Translations under genes and position numbers: made by a program
Notes under the pieces: model-generated
Database searches by the model: none
Seen by the model: the letters and a program-made list of their open reading frames with translations, nothing else
What the model was told of the DNA's origin: nothing
Assembly (NCBI GenBank): GCA_977017575.1
Contig: CDRNVI010000164.1
Span: forward strand, 62,001-126,000
Source of the DNA: Paramoeba atlantica
Lineage: Eukaryota; Discosea
Length of the DNA stretch: 64,000 nucleotides
Direction of reading: 5' to 3'
In this document: positions 1 through 11,231 of the stretch, one piece after another
Position numbering within the stretch: the stretch's first letter is position 1
How the letters are laid out: each line of letters starts with the position of its first letter

Positions 1-655
1 CACATCACATCAGGTGCTTATCTGAGAAAAATAGGCTTCTTTGGAGAGAGTAAATCACAAGGGAATAAGACGATAGTATTTTCAATGATAAAGAACAGTT
101 TCTGAAAGAAAAAACAATAAAAAAAAGTAATTAGTTATTGTTTAAAAAAATATCGAAAAAAAGAAACTGAACCCCTCACATCACATCAAGTGTTTTATTT
201 GAGAAAAATAGGCTTCTTTGGATACAGTAAATCACAAGGAATAAGATGATATCATTTTCAATAATAAAGAATAGTTTCTGAAGGAAAAAACAATAAAAAA
301 AAGTAATTAGTTATTGTTTAAAAAAATACCGAAAAAAGAAACTGAACCCCTCATATCACATCAGGTGCTTTATCTGAGAAAAATAGGCTTCTTTGGATAC
401 AGTAAATCACAAGGAATAAGACGATATTATTTTCAATGATAAAGAACAGTTTCTGAAGGAAAAAACATTAAAACTTTAATTATTTAAATATTGTTTAAAA
501 AAATGTTGGAAAAAAGAAACTGAACCTCTAACCCATCACATCACATTGTGCTTTATCTGAGAGAAAAATAGGATTCTTTGGATACAGTAAATCACAGGAA
601 ATAAGATGATGTCATTTTCAATGATAAAAAACATTCTCTGAAGAAAAAAAACAAT
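1..655. repeat. Satellite, four tandem copies of a ~177-base unit
   Basis: Four head-to-tail copies begin near 1, 177, 352 and 537. Each opens with a CACATCACAT-like block, then a conserved stretch ending in TAGGCTTCTTTGGA, then TAAATCACA and an A-rich tail with GAAACTGAACC. Copies differ by scattered substitutions and small indels; the last is truncated and runs into A-rich DNA. The array may continue left of the window. No coding potential is seen. Confidence 0.9.
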
Positions 656-2289
656 TAAAATAAAAAAAAATAAAACAAAAAAAATTCCGAATATCAACAA
701 AAAGATTAAAACTCAAAAAGAAACAACAAAAAACAAACTTTCATATTTTTAAGCTTTCAAAACCCTGAAATAAAAAAGAAATAAAAAAAAACAAAAAGAA
801 AAAAAAAAGAAGAAAATGAGAGAAAAAGAAAAAAAGAAATCAAAAAAGAAATCAAAAAACCATTGAAAAAAAAGAAATCCTGTTCCCACTCAACACAAAA
901 GAAAATGAATCCCTTTTGATTTTTTTTATTTTGTTCATTCTGAGAATAAAAAGAATTAGTTTTTCATTTTTCTAAATCTTTTCAAAAAAGAAAAAGAAAA
1001 AGAGAAAAAGAAAAAAGAGAAAAAGAAAAAAGAGAAAAAGAAAAAAGAGAAAAAGAAAAAAGAGAAAAAGAAAAAAGAGAAAAAGAAAAAAGAGAAAAAG
1101 AAAAAAAAAAACAATTTTGTGTGAAAAAAAGTAAAAAAGAAAAAGAGATGAAGGAAAAAGAAGAAAAAAGAAACAAAAAAGAAAAAGAGAAAAAGAAAAA
1201 AAGAAACAAGAAAAAGAAGAGGAAAAAAGAAAAGAAAGAAAACCTCAAAGAATTGGATCACCGGATAAATCTTGTGAATTCTCTTATCTTTCTCACTTTG
1301 AGAAAAATAGATTGGTTTTTCATTTCTCTTTCTTAATATAAAAGTGATACATTGAAAAAACCAAAAATCTCTTGATTTCTAAAAGTCTATTTTTCTCATC
1401 TTTCAAAAAACAAAAACCAAACACAAAAATCAAACAAAAACAAAAAACAAAAAAGAAAAACTTTTTTGCCGAAAAACCGATTTTTATTTTGGGTGCGATT
1501 TTTTTTCTTGAAATTTGGCAAGGAGGTGAAAAAGAATTCAAATGTTCTTGTTTTTTCTTAGTTGTTCAAGCTTCCATCAAGATAGGACCAATACAAATTC
1601 AATTCTTTTTCTTTTTTTCTTCTTTAATCTTATTTTTGGTTTGCATTTGGATCTTTTCAATCAATTTTGGTCATACAATCCTTTTTCTTTGTTTTTTTTT
1701 GTTTTTTTCTCTTTTTTGTTGAATCTTTCTCTTTCTCTTTCTTTTTCTTTTTTTCTTTCTTTTTCACAAACAAAAAAGAAAAAAAAAACTGTTCGAAACA
1801 AAAAACCAAAAAAAAAACCAAAAAAAGAAAAAGAAAATGGCTGATGTGGCAACATTTGATTGGGAATTGGATTTTTTTTTCTTTTTCAGAAAAGAAAGTG
1901 GCGGATGAGAAAAAAAAAGAAAAATAGAAAGAGAAAAGAAAGAAATTGAAAGAAAAGAAGAGTTGAAAGGTTTGGAAAGATACATGATAGATTGTTTGAT
2001 TTACCAATGAACTTTTTTATTCCATATTTCAAGTGAATGTTTTAGTTTGTTATTCTTTTTTTTTTTCTTTATTCACAAACTATTAAAAACAACACCACCG
2101 GATCAATCATTTCACTTTTCCACACACAATCAAAAGAAAGAATTGAGAAAATCAAAGAAAAACAAAAGGTTTCTTTTTTAGCACACCTTATGCTTCGACG
2201 TTTTTCGTCTCTTTTGGATAGAATCGTCACCTTAATCGATTCAATTCATAAATCTTTCGAAAAAATTCGTTAGTTTTTTGCAATGTATA
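656..2289. other. Low-complexity A/T and purine-rich DNA without a supported gene
   Basis: The stretch is dominated by poly-purine on the plus strand, including a GAGAAAAAGAAAAA-type minisatellite at about 990-1100, then mixed T-rich and A-rich runs. The open frames here encode only Phe/Ser or Lys/Glu runs and follow base composition. I see no conserved motif, tRNA or convincing exon. The last 130 bases are less biased and form the left flank of the LTR element. Confidence 0.6.
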
Positions 2290-2584
2290 GGGAACAACAG
2301 ATGATGTCAACACAAATAAATTCACGGGCTGAAAGATCAGAATATGGAAAATAAACTATACAATCAAATTGGGTCTGAAATAAAGCAAAGGTATTTTTGA
2401 TGGCACAATTCAATGATTGATCAATATTTCGGTGTGTAGTTGTCAGATTCAGATGGAACTAGCACCATTCGAAAGAGGAAGATGAGGCGCTTCAGGATAG
2501 CACAACTCGTGATCATAGAATTCACAAATAATGTTCTCCATTAAGTCAAACATTCTTCAAACTAAGAATACTGATATTCTAACA
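2290..2584 (-). repeat. LTR of the copia element (3' LTR in element sense)
   Basis: This 295-base repeat matches 8836-9130 along its whole length with about 5% substitutions and no length change. In element sense it begins TGTTAGAATATCAG and ends near TTGTTCCC. A short purine-rich tract, the likely plus-strand primer, lies just inside it. Confidence 0.92.
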
Positions 2585-5500
2585 CTCCCTTTCATCATGA
2601 AGTTAATTTGCAGAGCAATAGGGACGAATAAGATTATTCTGGTGAGGTGTAAACACATTGGGTCCAAGGGGTTTTGTAAAAATATCAGTAAGGTTATCTT
2701 TAGTGGGTACATAATCCAATTCAATCAAGCCATCTTGCAATGCTTTTCTTGTGTAATGATTAAAGGCTTCAATTTGCTTAGTTCTTTGGTTTATATGGGG
2801 AATCTTTGTAATAGCCATCGCAGGTTCAGAATCGGATTGAAGTAAAAAAGGTCTTTTGTACAGGATGCACAACTTAGAGAGAATGTTATCAACAAATTTC
2901 AATTCATGGGATGCTTCAGCAAGGGTGTGGTATTCAGATTCACAACTAAACCAACAAACTTGAGGAGATTTCTTGGAATGCCAGGAAATGGGGGAACTAT
3001 TTGCAAAAATAGCAAAACTATAAGATGAGGATCTGTCTTCTGTAACATCTTGATGGCTTGAGTCAGTTTGGGCAGAAATCACAAGTTCTTTAGTCTCAAA
3101 TTTGGATTTGAGAAACACCAATTTATAATTAGGATATTTGGCAAGATAACCGAGAATTTGCAGAGCAGCTTTGTTATGATTTTCAGTGTGGGTATTCAAG
3201 AAGTGAAAGCATTGGGAAACAGCATATGAAATATCAGAGTGAGTTTTCGTCAACCAAATTAGAGAATCAACAAGGCTTGCATAGGGAAAATCAGTGGGAG
3301 GTTCATCAGGCTTAGGCATAGGCAGAACTTTACTCACGGCAGGAGTATCACTCTTTCTTATTTTGTGGCAGTCAAAACTCTCCAATAAATTGTTGAGGAA
3401 GGCATGCTGATTGAGAGAAATTTCTTTGTAATTTTGTTTCACACCACAACCAAGGAACCAAGAGCATTTTCCACTAGACTTCTACTTGAATCTTTCAATC
3501 AGTTTGGAGTAAATCTCTTCACGGAGCTTTGAACAAGTACAAACATCCAAATTATCATCAACAATGGTTGGGAATAAACAGAAGTTTCCGTCAGGTTCAA
3601 CACGAATGTAGAGATTGAAATCAGCAATCAGACAATGGAATTGCAGTTCTTCAATAAGAAATTTTCAAAAAGTTAGATTCCAACATTATCCAGCAATTGG
3701 CACACCATAGAGAGCTTTGTTCAATCGACAGAGATATTCGGGATGTTCAGGATCTTCAAAACCTTCAGGTTGAGTGACATAATAAACAATATCACCATCA
3801 GGAATGTCAGCTTGGATATAGGCACTTGGGACATCTCCAGAATTCACATCAAGGTCAAACATAGCGGCAATAGCAAATGTTAAATTGAAAGATTCAGTGG
3901 TTGCAGTTCCAGCATAATTATCTTCTTGGTCAAAATTGTGATCTTTTACAAGACTATGTTTTACACGAGAACCGTTTGCACAAAATCGAGCTTTGAACTT
4001 AGATATTACACCATTTTTGGTCTTAATTCGAAATCGCCACAGGCCTTGCATAATAATGTATTTCTTTCCATCCTTGGGGAACTTCAGGGGAGGAGGCACC
4101 AATTCCCAAGTCTTATTTTCAATATGAACATCATATTTTCTTTTGCAAGCTTGTTTCCATTCTTTTTTTTCATTTGAGCGAGCGACTTGCTTGTAGGATC
4201 AAGGGGTAACTTTATCATTAACAACTTGGTCAGCATGGAAGGCATAGTCAAGGAAATCAAGATCTTTGTAACCACGGCTAGGTTCACCAAACGTATTCCA
4301 AGGTATTTTCAGAGCACTGAACACTTTTCCAATAGCACTATGTTGGTAGTCAGGGTCTTGGAAGCGAGCAGAGTGTCTTACTTCTTCAGCTGCATCATCA
4401 GATTCATTTGGTTCAGAGATGTTAATTTCATCATCAGGTTGAGATTGAGTAACAAAATTGAAATCAACTTCAGAATCAGTTTCAGAGTTGTATGTAGAGG
4501 AAGAGTAAGGAGATGCAGATTGGTCTGCAGGGTCATAAGGATCAGAATCATGATCATCTGGTGGGTAATTGAACATTTCATAATTATCGAGGTCAATCGG
4601 CAATTCAGGTTCATTTTCATCAGCAGAGTCATAATCAGTTCCTTCACTTTCTTCATCTTTCATATCTAATTCTGTCATTTGAGGGAGAATTTCAGAATCA
4701 AGGGCTGCAGCAGCTTGAGCAGGATCAACAATTGGAGAAGAAGAGGAACTAGAAGAGGAACAAGAGGAACAAGAGGAAGATGTAGGTGTGTAAGAATCAT
4801 CACTCTAAGTAAAATCGGGAGGAGGCATACTAAAAAGCACCATCTCATCATCATCATCATCACTGTACACATTTGTACTGTAGGTTTTCTCATTCAAAGC
4901 AGTATGTTTTGAATATAAGTTTACAGAAGCAGGAGTGGAATGGCCTATTCTGTTCTCCCTTTCAACATCAACAGGGTAATCATTATCAATTACAATTTCA
5001 GCAGAATCATCAGGATTCTCATGTACACAATCCATGGGATTTGTGTTCATACTCAGAATGTCGTCACGGTCTGATAATTTCGAAAAATCAACGAATTTTT
5101 CATTCAAATAAGTGTTAAAATAGTGTGGGATATTCCCTCTATCAATATGCTTCAACAGGTTCGAAACACCAAAGACATATTCATCAAATACCACACTTGA
5201 ACTTTCAAAAATAGTTTTCTTTACAGGGTCATACAAAATATAACCATTAATTTTTTCTGAGGGGCCAAGATAGATCGCAGGGCGTGCTTTAGGCATCAGT
5301 TTGGTTCTGTTCTTTCGGGGAATGTGCACAAAAGCATGGCAAATAAAAGGGCGAATCAACTCAATATTGGGTTTGCAACCATACAGCTTCTGGAAGGGGG
5401 AAATCTCTTCACCTTCTTTCACAATGTAGGAGCTCACAACACTTGCAAGTTTTTCAACATAATCCCAAAATTGTTCAGACAATCCAGCGTGGATTTGAAT

Positions 5501-7202
5501 CGCTTGAGCAGTGTTCCATCGAGTCTCATTTGCACGTTCAGCAACACCATTTTCAGCAGAATCATCTCTACTAGAAAATCTGATATGAATTCCTTTCTCA
5601 GCGCAATATTGTCCAATTTTCGTTGCAGGACCGACAAATTCCTGAGCGCCATCGCATTGAATGATTTTGACCTTCACATCTAATTGTCTTTGAAGCTTTG
5701 CAATCAGGTTGATCAGCACTTCACCAGCATCACTCTTTTTCTTGAGGAATTCAGATAAATCCATCTTGGAGTAGTTTTCAACAACTGAGAGAGAGTATTT
5801 GTTCTTCCGATAAGAAAGTACATTTTTCTCATGGTTGTCAATGTGCAACATTTCACCAAGTTTTCGTTTTGTTCTTGTACCAGGGGTATGACTCTTCTTT
5901 TTCACTTTGGCCAACTCACAAGCAGTACAAACATTTTGATCCATTCTCAATCTGTGATATTGCAGGGACAAACTGTCAACCACATAAGCATTAATAGTCC
6001 TTTTCAAACCAGAAAAATGACACAATCTATTATGCCAATATTTCCATTCTTTCTCGTGGGTAGGACGGAGGGTTCTACAGATTCTTTTCTTGCGGAGAGG
6101 TTGAGATGAAGAAGCATCCTCAGGGGTTTCATTTTTTGGGTGAGTAACTTCTTCAGCAATATAAGATTGTTGATGGTTGGTTTGACTGGGTAAAGCCAAA
6201 TAATACAAGCTATTGTTCTGTGGACCACTCAAAATCGTCTGGGAATTGCTCAAATTAATCTTCTTTTTCGTCACACGAATTTGGTTAGAATCCAAAATAA
6301 CAGAAGCGTCCCAAGTTTCACACATGTGAGCCACAGAGAGAAGATTCATTTCACAATTGGAGACTACAGAGATGTCTTGAAGAGGTGGCAAATTAGGATG
6401 AATTGCCAAGTCACCTTGCATTGTAACAGGAATCAGATTGCCATTCGCTTGCTTGATGCTTATGGACATTGTGGGTGGAGTGTTTCTTGTTGTGAGATTT
6501 GGATCATTCACAATTGTGTTTGAACAAGCTGAATCAGCAAGAGCAGTTGCTCTATTTGATTGTTTTGCAACAAAAGCAGATTGAATCGAAGATTGAGAAG
6601 AAGAAATGAGAGCAGAAACGCAACAAGAGTAAATAGGAATATTGATTTTATTCATTTTCATCTTCCAAGCATTGATCTTTTGAACAAAAGCATCGAAATT
6701 CACCTTGGCTTGTTGTCCCACAGCACTTTGGTTTGCTGGGTTTGTGTTGCAACCTTTCACAATGTGACTGGTGGCACCACAACAAAAACAGGCTTTAGCC
6801 GGAGGGGTGGGAGGATCTTCCCATCTAGGGTAATTTCAAAACTGGTTGCATGTTAGAGGAGAAGGAATTAGGGGACTATGGCGAGGAGGGCCATTTCCTT
6901 GTCTTCCTTGGCGAGGAGGGGTGACATTTCCTTGTTGATTAGGATTGGCAGCAGAGTTATTCTTCTTCCGAAAAGCAACATAAGCAGTGGCATTCTCCTT
7001 TGTCTTCAAGGCTTGTTTCTTCTTATTGGCACTTGAGCGACTGCCTTCGATTTCTTTTAACTCCAAGAAAGCACTCTCCACTGTCCACTCTCCCACTCTA
7101 AGCAGTCCTCGAAAGGTTTCCCAATGTTGTTGTGGCATGGAATCTCGAATGTAACCCAATTTCTTGTTCATTGGAATCAGCTTCCCTTTTAATGCTTCAA
7201 TG

Positions 7203-7215
7203 TGAAGAAATAACT
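7203..7215. repeat. Left target-site duplication of the SINE
   Basis: The 13 bases TGAAGAAATAACT recur exactly at 7649-7661 and bracket the SINE, showing insertion by target-primed reverse transcription. Confidence 0.9.
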
Positions 7216-7648
7216 TTTTTTTTTTTTTTTCTTTTTTGAGGCAGACTTTATTCAATTAGTAGTTCTTAATCTAAGCCATTTGAATTACATTAAATTATGT
7301 TTGTTTTTAACCTCTAACGAGAGGTGAAGTTTTAAACTTCAGCTTAGTTCAGTCGGTCTTTATGCTGAACTTTAGAACTTCTGCAAGTTCAGGCTGGAGG
7401 ATGCACATCAGAAGGGAGAATAATCCAAAGCTCCTTCCAAGGGAATTTATCCTCAACTTTTTAGCAGACAGGGCTGAGATGTAACCTGTTCCGATTTTCA
7501 CACTTCTTCAAGAGCTCCTCACTCCAATCAAATCACTCTACAGCACCAGAAAAATTTTCTATAATATCGAAAAACTGGGATTTGAACTCGCCCCCCCAGG
7601 GTTGGACATAGTCGAATTTACGACTAAACTACGGGTGCCAACCCTACA
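7216..7648 (-). mobile_element. tRNA-derived SINE nested in the copia gag region
   Basis: On the minus strand the element starts at 7648 with a tRNA-like head. It holds an A-box-like TAGTTTAGTCGT and a B-box-like GAGTTCAAATCCC about 45 bases apart, followed by an unrelated body of about 330 bases. It ends in a poly(A) tail, seen as the T run at 7216-7240. Exact 13-base target duplications flank it. The 433-base length, internal pol III promoter, poly(A) tail and duplications are those of a SINE moved by an L1-type LINE machinery. The head does not match the tRNA-Gly genes of this window. No second copy is visible here. Confidence 0.88.
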
Positions 7649-7661
7649 TGAAGAAATAACT
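7649..7661. repeat. Right target-site duplication of the SINE
   Basis: Exact copy of the 13 bases at 7203-7215, adjoining the tRNA-like head of the SINE. Confidence 0.9.
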
Positions 7662-8835
7662 CCTTCAGTCTCAACTCAAAACTAGAGATCGTCTCATTTT
7701 CTCCGATACAACAATCCTCTAACTTACTTTTCACTTCCTTTACATTGTGAGCAATCACAGTACTCAGGTTTAAGGTCAATGTGTCCCAAATAAGTTTTGG
7801 TGTTCTTCTCTTCAAATCACTAAGATACTCCTTCGCTCAACCAATGCAAGTCTTATTCAATAAGTTTGTAAGATTCATTTGATTGTCCATACGGTCATCG
7901 AAACGTCTTTGGTTGATTTGCTGCTTGTACTCCAATTTCTCTTTGTGTCTCACCTCCAACTCCTTTCTTTCTACCAAGAATCTTTTCTTCTCAGCTTCTT
8001 CCATTTTTTCTGTAACCTCCTCCAGCTCCTCCTCAAACTTGATCAGGACAGGTTCACCTGTAGGAACTTTGTCGAGGAATAGATGATGAACAAGATTTTG
8101 GGTGCTGAGCCGAATGAGTGTCTCTTTTCACCAGAGCATGAATTCAATGGTGGATTCACCTTTGAGTTCATTAATCTCAAGTGCACCCTTCCACGTCTTG
8201 TTCTTTGGTTCAAATTCTGGCCAATCTACTACTCTGTAATCATCTTCCATAGTTGAGGATGTGGCGAACATAAAAGAGCGAGAGAGAAAAATGAGAAATG
8301 GTGACAGGAGAAGACGGGCAAGAAAAACCAAGAAAACCACACAAAATCGTGAAAACACACAATTAAAACAAACAGAAAGACAGGCAAAAGGAACAAGAGA
8401 GCAAGAGCAATAAAAAGAAATCGAGTGAAGTTGTTGAACGAATGAGAGAACAGGCACAAGCGAGTGAAAACAAAAACAAAAACGAAAAACAAAAAAACAG
8501 AAAATAAAACGAAAATAAAACAAAAAAATAAAACAAAGAAAGGTGTAGAACACTGAAGTTCTACTGATGACAAGATCAGGCAGAGAGCCTAGACTCTTAA
8601 TCTGACAAGTGGCAGGGTTTGGTGGAAGAAGATTGCTGAGAAAAGAAAAGAAAGGTGCAAACTTCATTCCATGGTGAGAGCCGGGAATGTGAAAGAAAAC
8701 AAAGTCTCTCATGCGTTTATTTACAAACAGGTTTCAATCACATATTTGTCAATGTGACACCAAGTGCAAAAGCAGAGAAACACACACAAATAAAAGCACA
8801 CATAAGAGACATAAAAACACAACAAGTTTAAGGAA

Positions 8836-9130
8836 GGGAACAACAGATGACGTCAGCACAAATAAATTCACAGGCTGAAAGATCAGAATATGGAGAATAA
8901 ACTATGCAATCAAATTGGGTCTGAAATAGGGCAAAGGTATTCTTGAAGGCACAATTCAATGATTGATCAATATCTTGGTGTGTAGTTGTCAGATTCAGAT
9001 GGGACTAGCACCATTCGAAAGAGGAAGATGAGGCGCTTCAGGATAGCATAACTCGTGATCATAGAATTCACAAATGATGTTCTCCATTAAGTCAAACATT
9101 CTTCAAACCAAGAATACTGATATTCTAACA
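8836..9130 (-). repeat. LTR of the copia element (5' LTR in element sense)
   Basis: Partner of the LTR at 2290-2584, of equal length. In element sense the element begins at 9130 with TGTTAG. Flanking bases outside the two LTRs share only a 4-5 base near-match, so the target duplication is uncertain. Confidence 0.92.
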
Positions 9131-9400
9131 CAATTGGATCACAAGTCTGAAGATTCACTGAATTCCTTATAATGAACAATGTTGATTCACTCCTTTTTGA
9201 CATTCACACTTTCACTAATCTTTCACTGAAATTTCAATACTGCCATCACATTGCAATTGTTGTTGCAATGTCTCTTGAATACAAACAATAAATTATTCTT
9301 ATTTCCCTTTAATTCATTTGGTCTTAAAGAATCAAGAATTAGAAGTTAACCTTCTGCATTTCATTTATTATGAAGATTAACAAGTCATAAACAAAAATAA
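9131..9400 (+). mobile_element. Relic LTR and leader of a second LTR element
   Basis: The 120 or so bases from about 9275 align with the end of the LTR and the untranslated leader of the gag-only element at 55-57 kb read in element sense. Shared blocks are AATAAATxATTCTTATTT, then TTGGTCT, then ATTAGAAGTTAxCCTTCT, ATTTCAT and ACAAGTCAT. The upstream part (9140-9275) is too diverged to align with certainty. No gag frame follows. It looks like an old, decayed fragment lying directly against the copia insertion. Confidence 0.5.
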
Positions 9401-9895
9401 GTCACTTCCAAAGTTCAAACCTGATTGTTAATTCCAATGCCAAAATAGCATTTGCATGTCCCTCCCAAATATCAGAAGAATCTATATTCACCAAATTAAC
9501 TCCCTCAGATTGCATAAATTCTAAACAAAGTGAGAGAGAAGAGAGAGAAGGGAGAGAGGAAGAGAAAGGATGAAGAAAAGAAGAGGGATTGGTTTTTAAG
9601 AAGGAGAGAGAGGGAAGAGAGATCCTAAAAAAGGTGAGGAAAGAGAAAAAACCTCTTGGATTTTTGTGGTGTTGATTTCTTTCTTGGAAATTCTATCCTT
9701 TCTTCTCTCTTTTCTTCTGCCTTTTCCTCTTTCTTTTCTTCTTTCTTTTTCTTTTCTTTCTTTTCGTCTTTCTTTTCTTCTTTCTTCACTCCCTTCCCCT
9801 CCTTCTTGTCCCCCTTCTTTTCATCGTCTTTCTCCTTCTCTTTTCTTCCCTCTTTTCTTTCTTCTCTTTGTCTTGATGTTTTCAGAAATTTCTTT
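9401..9895. other. Non-coding gap with a polypyrimidine tract
   Basis: Bases 9401-9520 hold nothing recognisable. From about 9520 to 9660 the plus strand is purine-rich, and from 9680 to 9895 it is a long TCTTTTC-type pyrimidine tract. A Lys/Glu-rich reading frame opposite the tract lies beyond the conserved stop of the ankyrin gene and is most simply 3' UTR. Confidence 0.5.
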
Positions 9896-11049
9896 TTAGG
9901 AGCTTTTGGCTGGTTTAATATCCACTCCCTTTTGTGAAATAAAAATAAAAAGTTTGAATAACATTTCAAGAAAATTGAAAAAGAAAATACATCAAAAGGA
10001 AAATAAGAGAAGAAAAGAGGGGAAAAAGTTCAAAGCAAACCCTTTCTTGAAATGTGGTGATCAATTCAACCACCTTTTGCTGGCCAGAAACTTTTGCAAT
10101 ATCCAAGGCTGTTCGACCACACTAGTAAAGAAAGTTCAAAAAAATGACCACATTACACACACTCCCCTCCAACAACAATAACAATTAAACAAGTCTAAAA
10201 AACTGCTCACAATAAAGTAACATCAAAGAAAATCAAAACTACTGTAAGATCAATGTTGGCTCCATGTTCAAGAAGAATTTCCACAATTTCTTCAAAACCA
10301 TTGTTAGCAGCAAATTGAAGAGCAGTCCATCCTTCCTTCACAAAAAGAAACAAAACAACAAATTATCACAACCAAAAATGAGAAAACAAATAAAAAAAGA
10401 AAAGAAAATCAACATCTTCTTGAAGATCAACATTGGATCCATGTTCAATCAGAATTTTGACAATTTCTTCATAACCTTCCAGAGTTGCAAAGTGAAGAGG
10501 AGTCCATCCATACTGATCAAAAGAAATTTTACAAAAGAACAAAATTATCGCATCACCTTCCTCCCACAACAACAGAACAATATCACAAATAACAAATGAG
10601 AAAACAAATATTAAAAAGAAAATCAAAACTTTATCTTGAAGATTTACATTGGGTCCATGTTCAATCAGAATTTTCACAGTTTCTACAAAACCTTTGGAGG
10701 CAGCATTGTGAAGAGCAGTCTGTTCAACTTTTTCTCTCCATGTTTGGCTCTCCTCCTGAACAAAAGAAGAAGTTATTATCATCCACAGAAATAAATCACA
10801 AAATTAAAAAACAAAGGAATGCAAAGAAAAATCAACTTCAAAAAAACAAAAAGAAAAAGAGGAGAGAAGAAGAAAAACAAAAGAAGAAAGAAGAAAGAAA
10901 GAAAAAAAACAATTTTTGAAAACCTTGTGTTTGAAGTCAATATCAAGTTGCTTGGATTGAAGAAGAACTTTGACAAGTTCTTCATCTCCTCTCTCAACAG
11001 CATCATAAAGTTTCTTGTTTTCTGATCTCTTCTCTTCTTCTTCTTCCAT
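9896..11049 (-). CDS. Ankyrin-repeat protein, cassette A
   Basis: Six exons, all joined in phase 0: 11049-10924, 10755-10630, 10512-10414, 10335-10243, 10121-10041 and 9928-9896, giving 185 residues. The start is MEEEEEKRSENKK followed by a degenerate first ankyrin repeat (LYDAVERGDEELVKVLL). Three repeats of the TALHxAA..G..E.VKIL type and a shorter fifth one follow, with nearly one repeat per exon. The last exon encodes only GVDIKPAKSS and the stop. No signal peptide or membrane segment is seen, so the protein is probably cytosolic and binds a partner through the ankyrin surface. It faces the secreted-protein gene at 11232 across 182 bases. Related copies lie at 13.7-15.0 and 17.7-19.1 kb. 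Confidence 0.85.
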
Positions 11050-11231
11050 CTTCTTTTTTTGTTTTCTTGATGATTTTGTGTTGGGGTGAGACAGAGAGAA
11101 AGAGCAAAAAGAGAAACAAAAACTAATTTCCTTTTTTAGTATTTCCTTTTGAGAAAAATTCCTTTTTTGTTCTAAACTTTTCTTTTTGGGTTTTTGGAGG
11201 AAGAGAGAGGAGAGGGAAGAGAGAGAGAGAG
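11050..11231. promoter_or_regulatory. Shared divergent promoter region, cassette A
   Basis: The 182 bases between the two start codons are conserved in the other cassettes (14988-15191, 19122-19330). Shared blocks include TTTTCTTGATGATT, GGTGAGACAGAGAGAAAG, CTAATTTCCTTTTTTAGTA and TTTTTGGGTTT. A divergent promoter serving both genes is inferred from spacing and conservation; no TATA box is evident. Confidence 0.5.

Larger units (their letters stand above)
2290..9130 (-). mobile_element. Ty1/copia-type LTR retrotransposon, broken
   Basis: Two direct LTRs of 295 bases bound the element, which reads on the minus strand. From right to left lie gag remains with a CCHC zinc knuckle (near 6.76 kb), an aspartic protease-like segment, the GAG-pre-integrase and integrase region, reverse transcriptase and RNase H. 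Integrase lying before reverse transcriptase marks the copia superfamily. A purine-rich tract precedes the left LTR, whose element-sense start is TGTTAG. The coding part is broken by roughly half a dozen interruptions, one of them a SINE nested in gag. The LTRs differ at about 5% of sites, so the insertion is of moderate age. It is treated as a fossil. Confidence 0.92.

Noticed and set aside
956-1336. Overlapping Phe/Ser-rich and Lys/Glu-rich open frames on both strands
   Set aside because: They are direct translations of a purine minisatellite, have no conserved residues or splice context, and exist on both strands at once.
9625-9895. Lys/Glu-rich C-terminal extension of the cassette A ankyrin protein
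   Set aside because: The frame that keeps phase 0 across the last splice ends at 9896 with the KPAK tail, as in cassettes B and C; the extension is a different frame over a pyrimidine tract.
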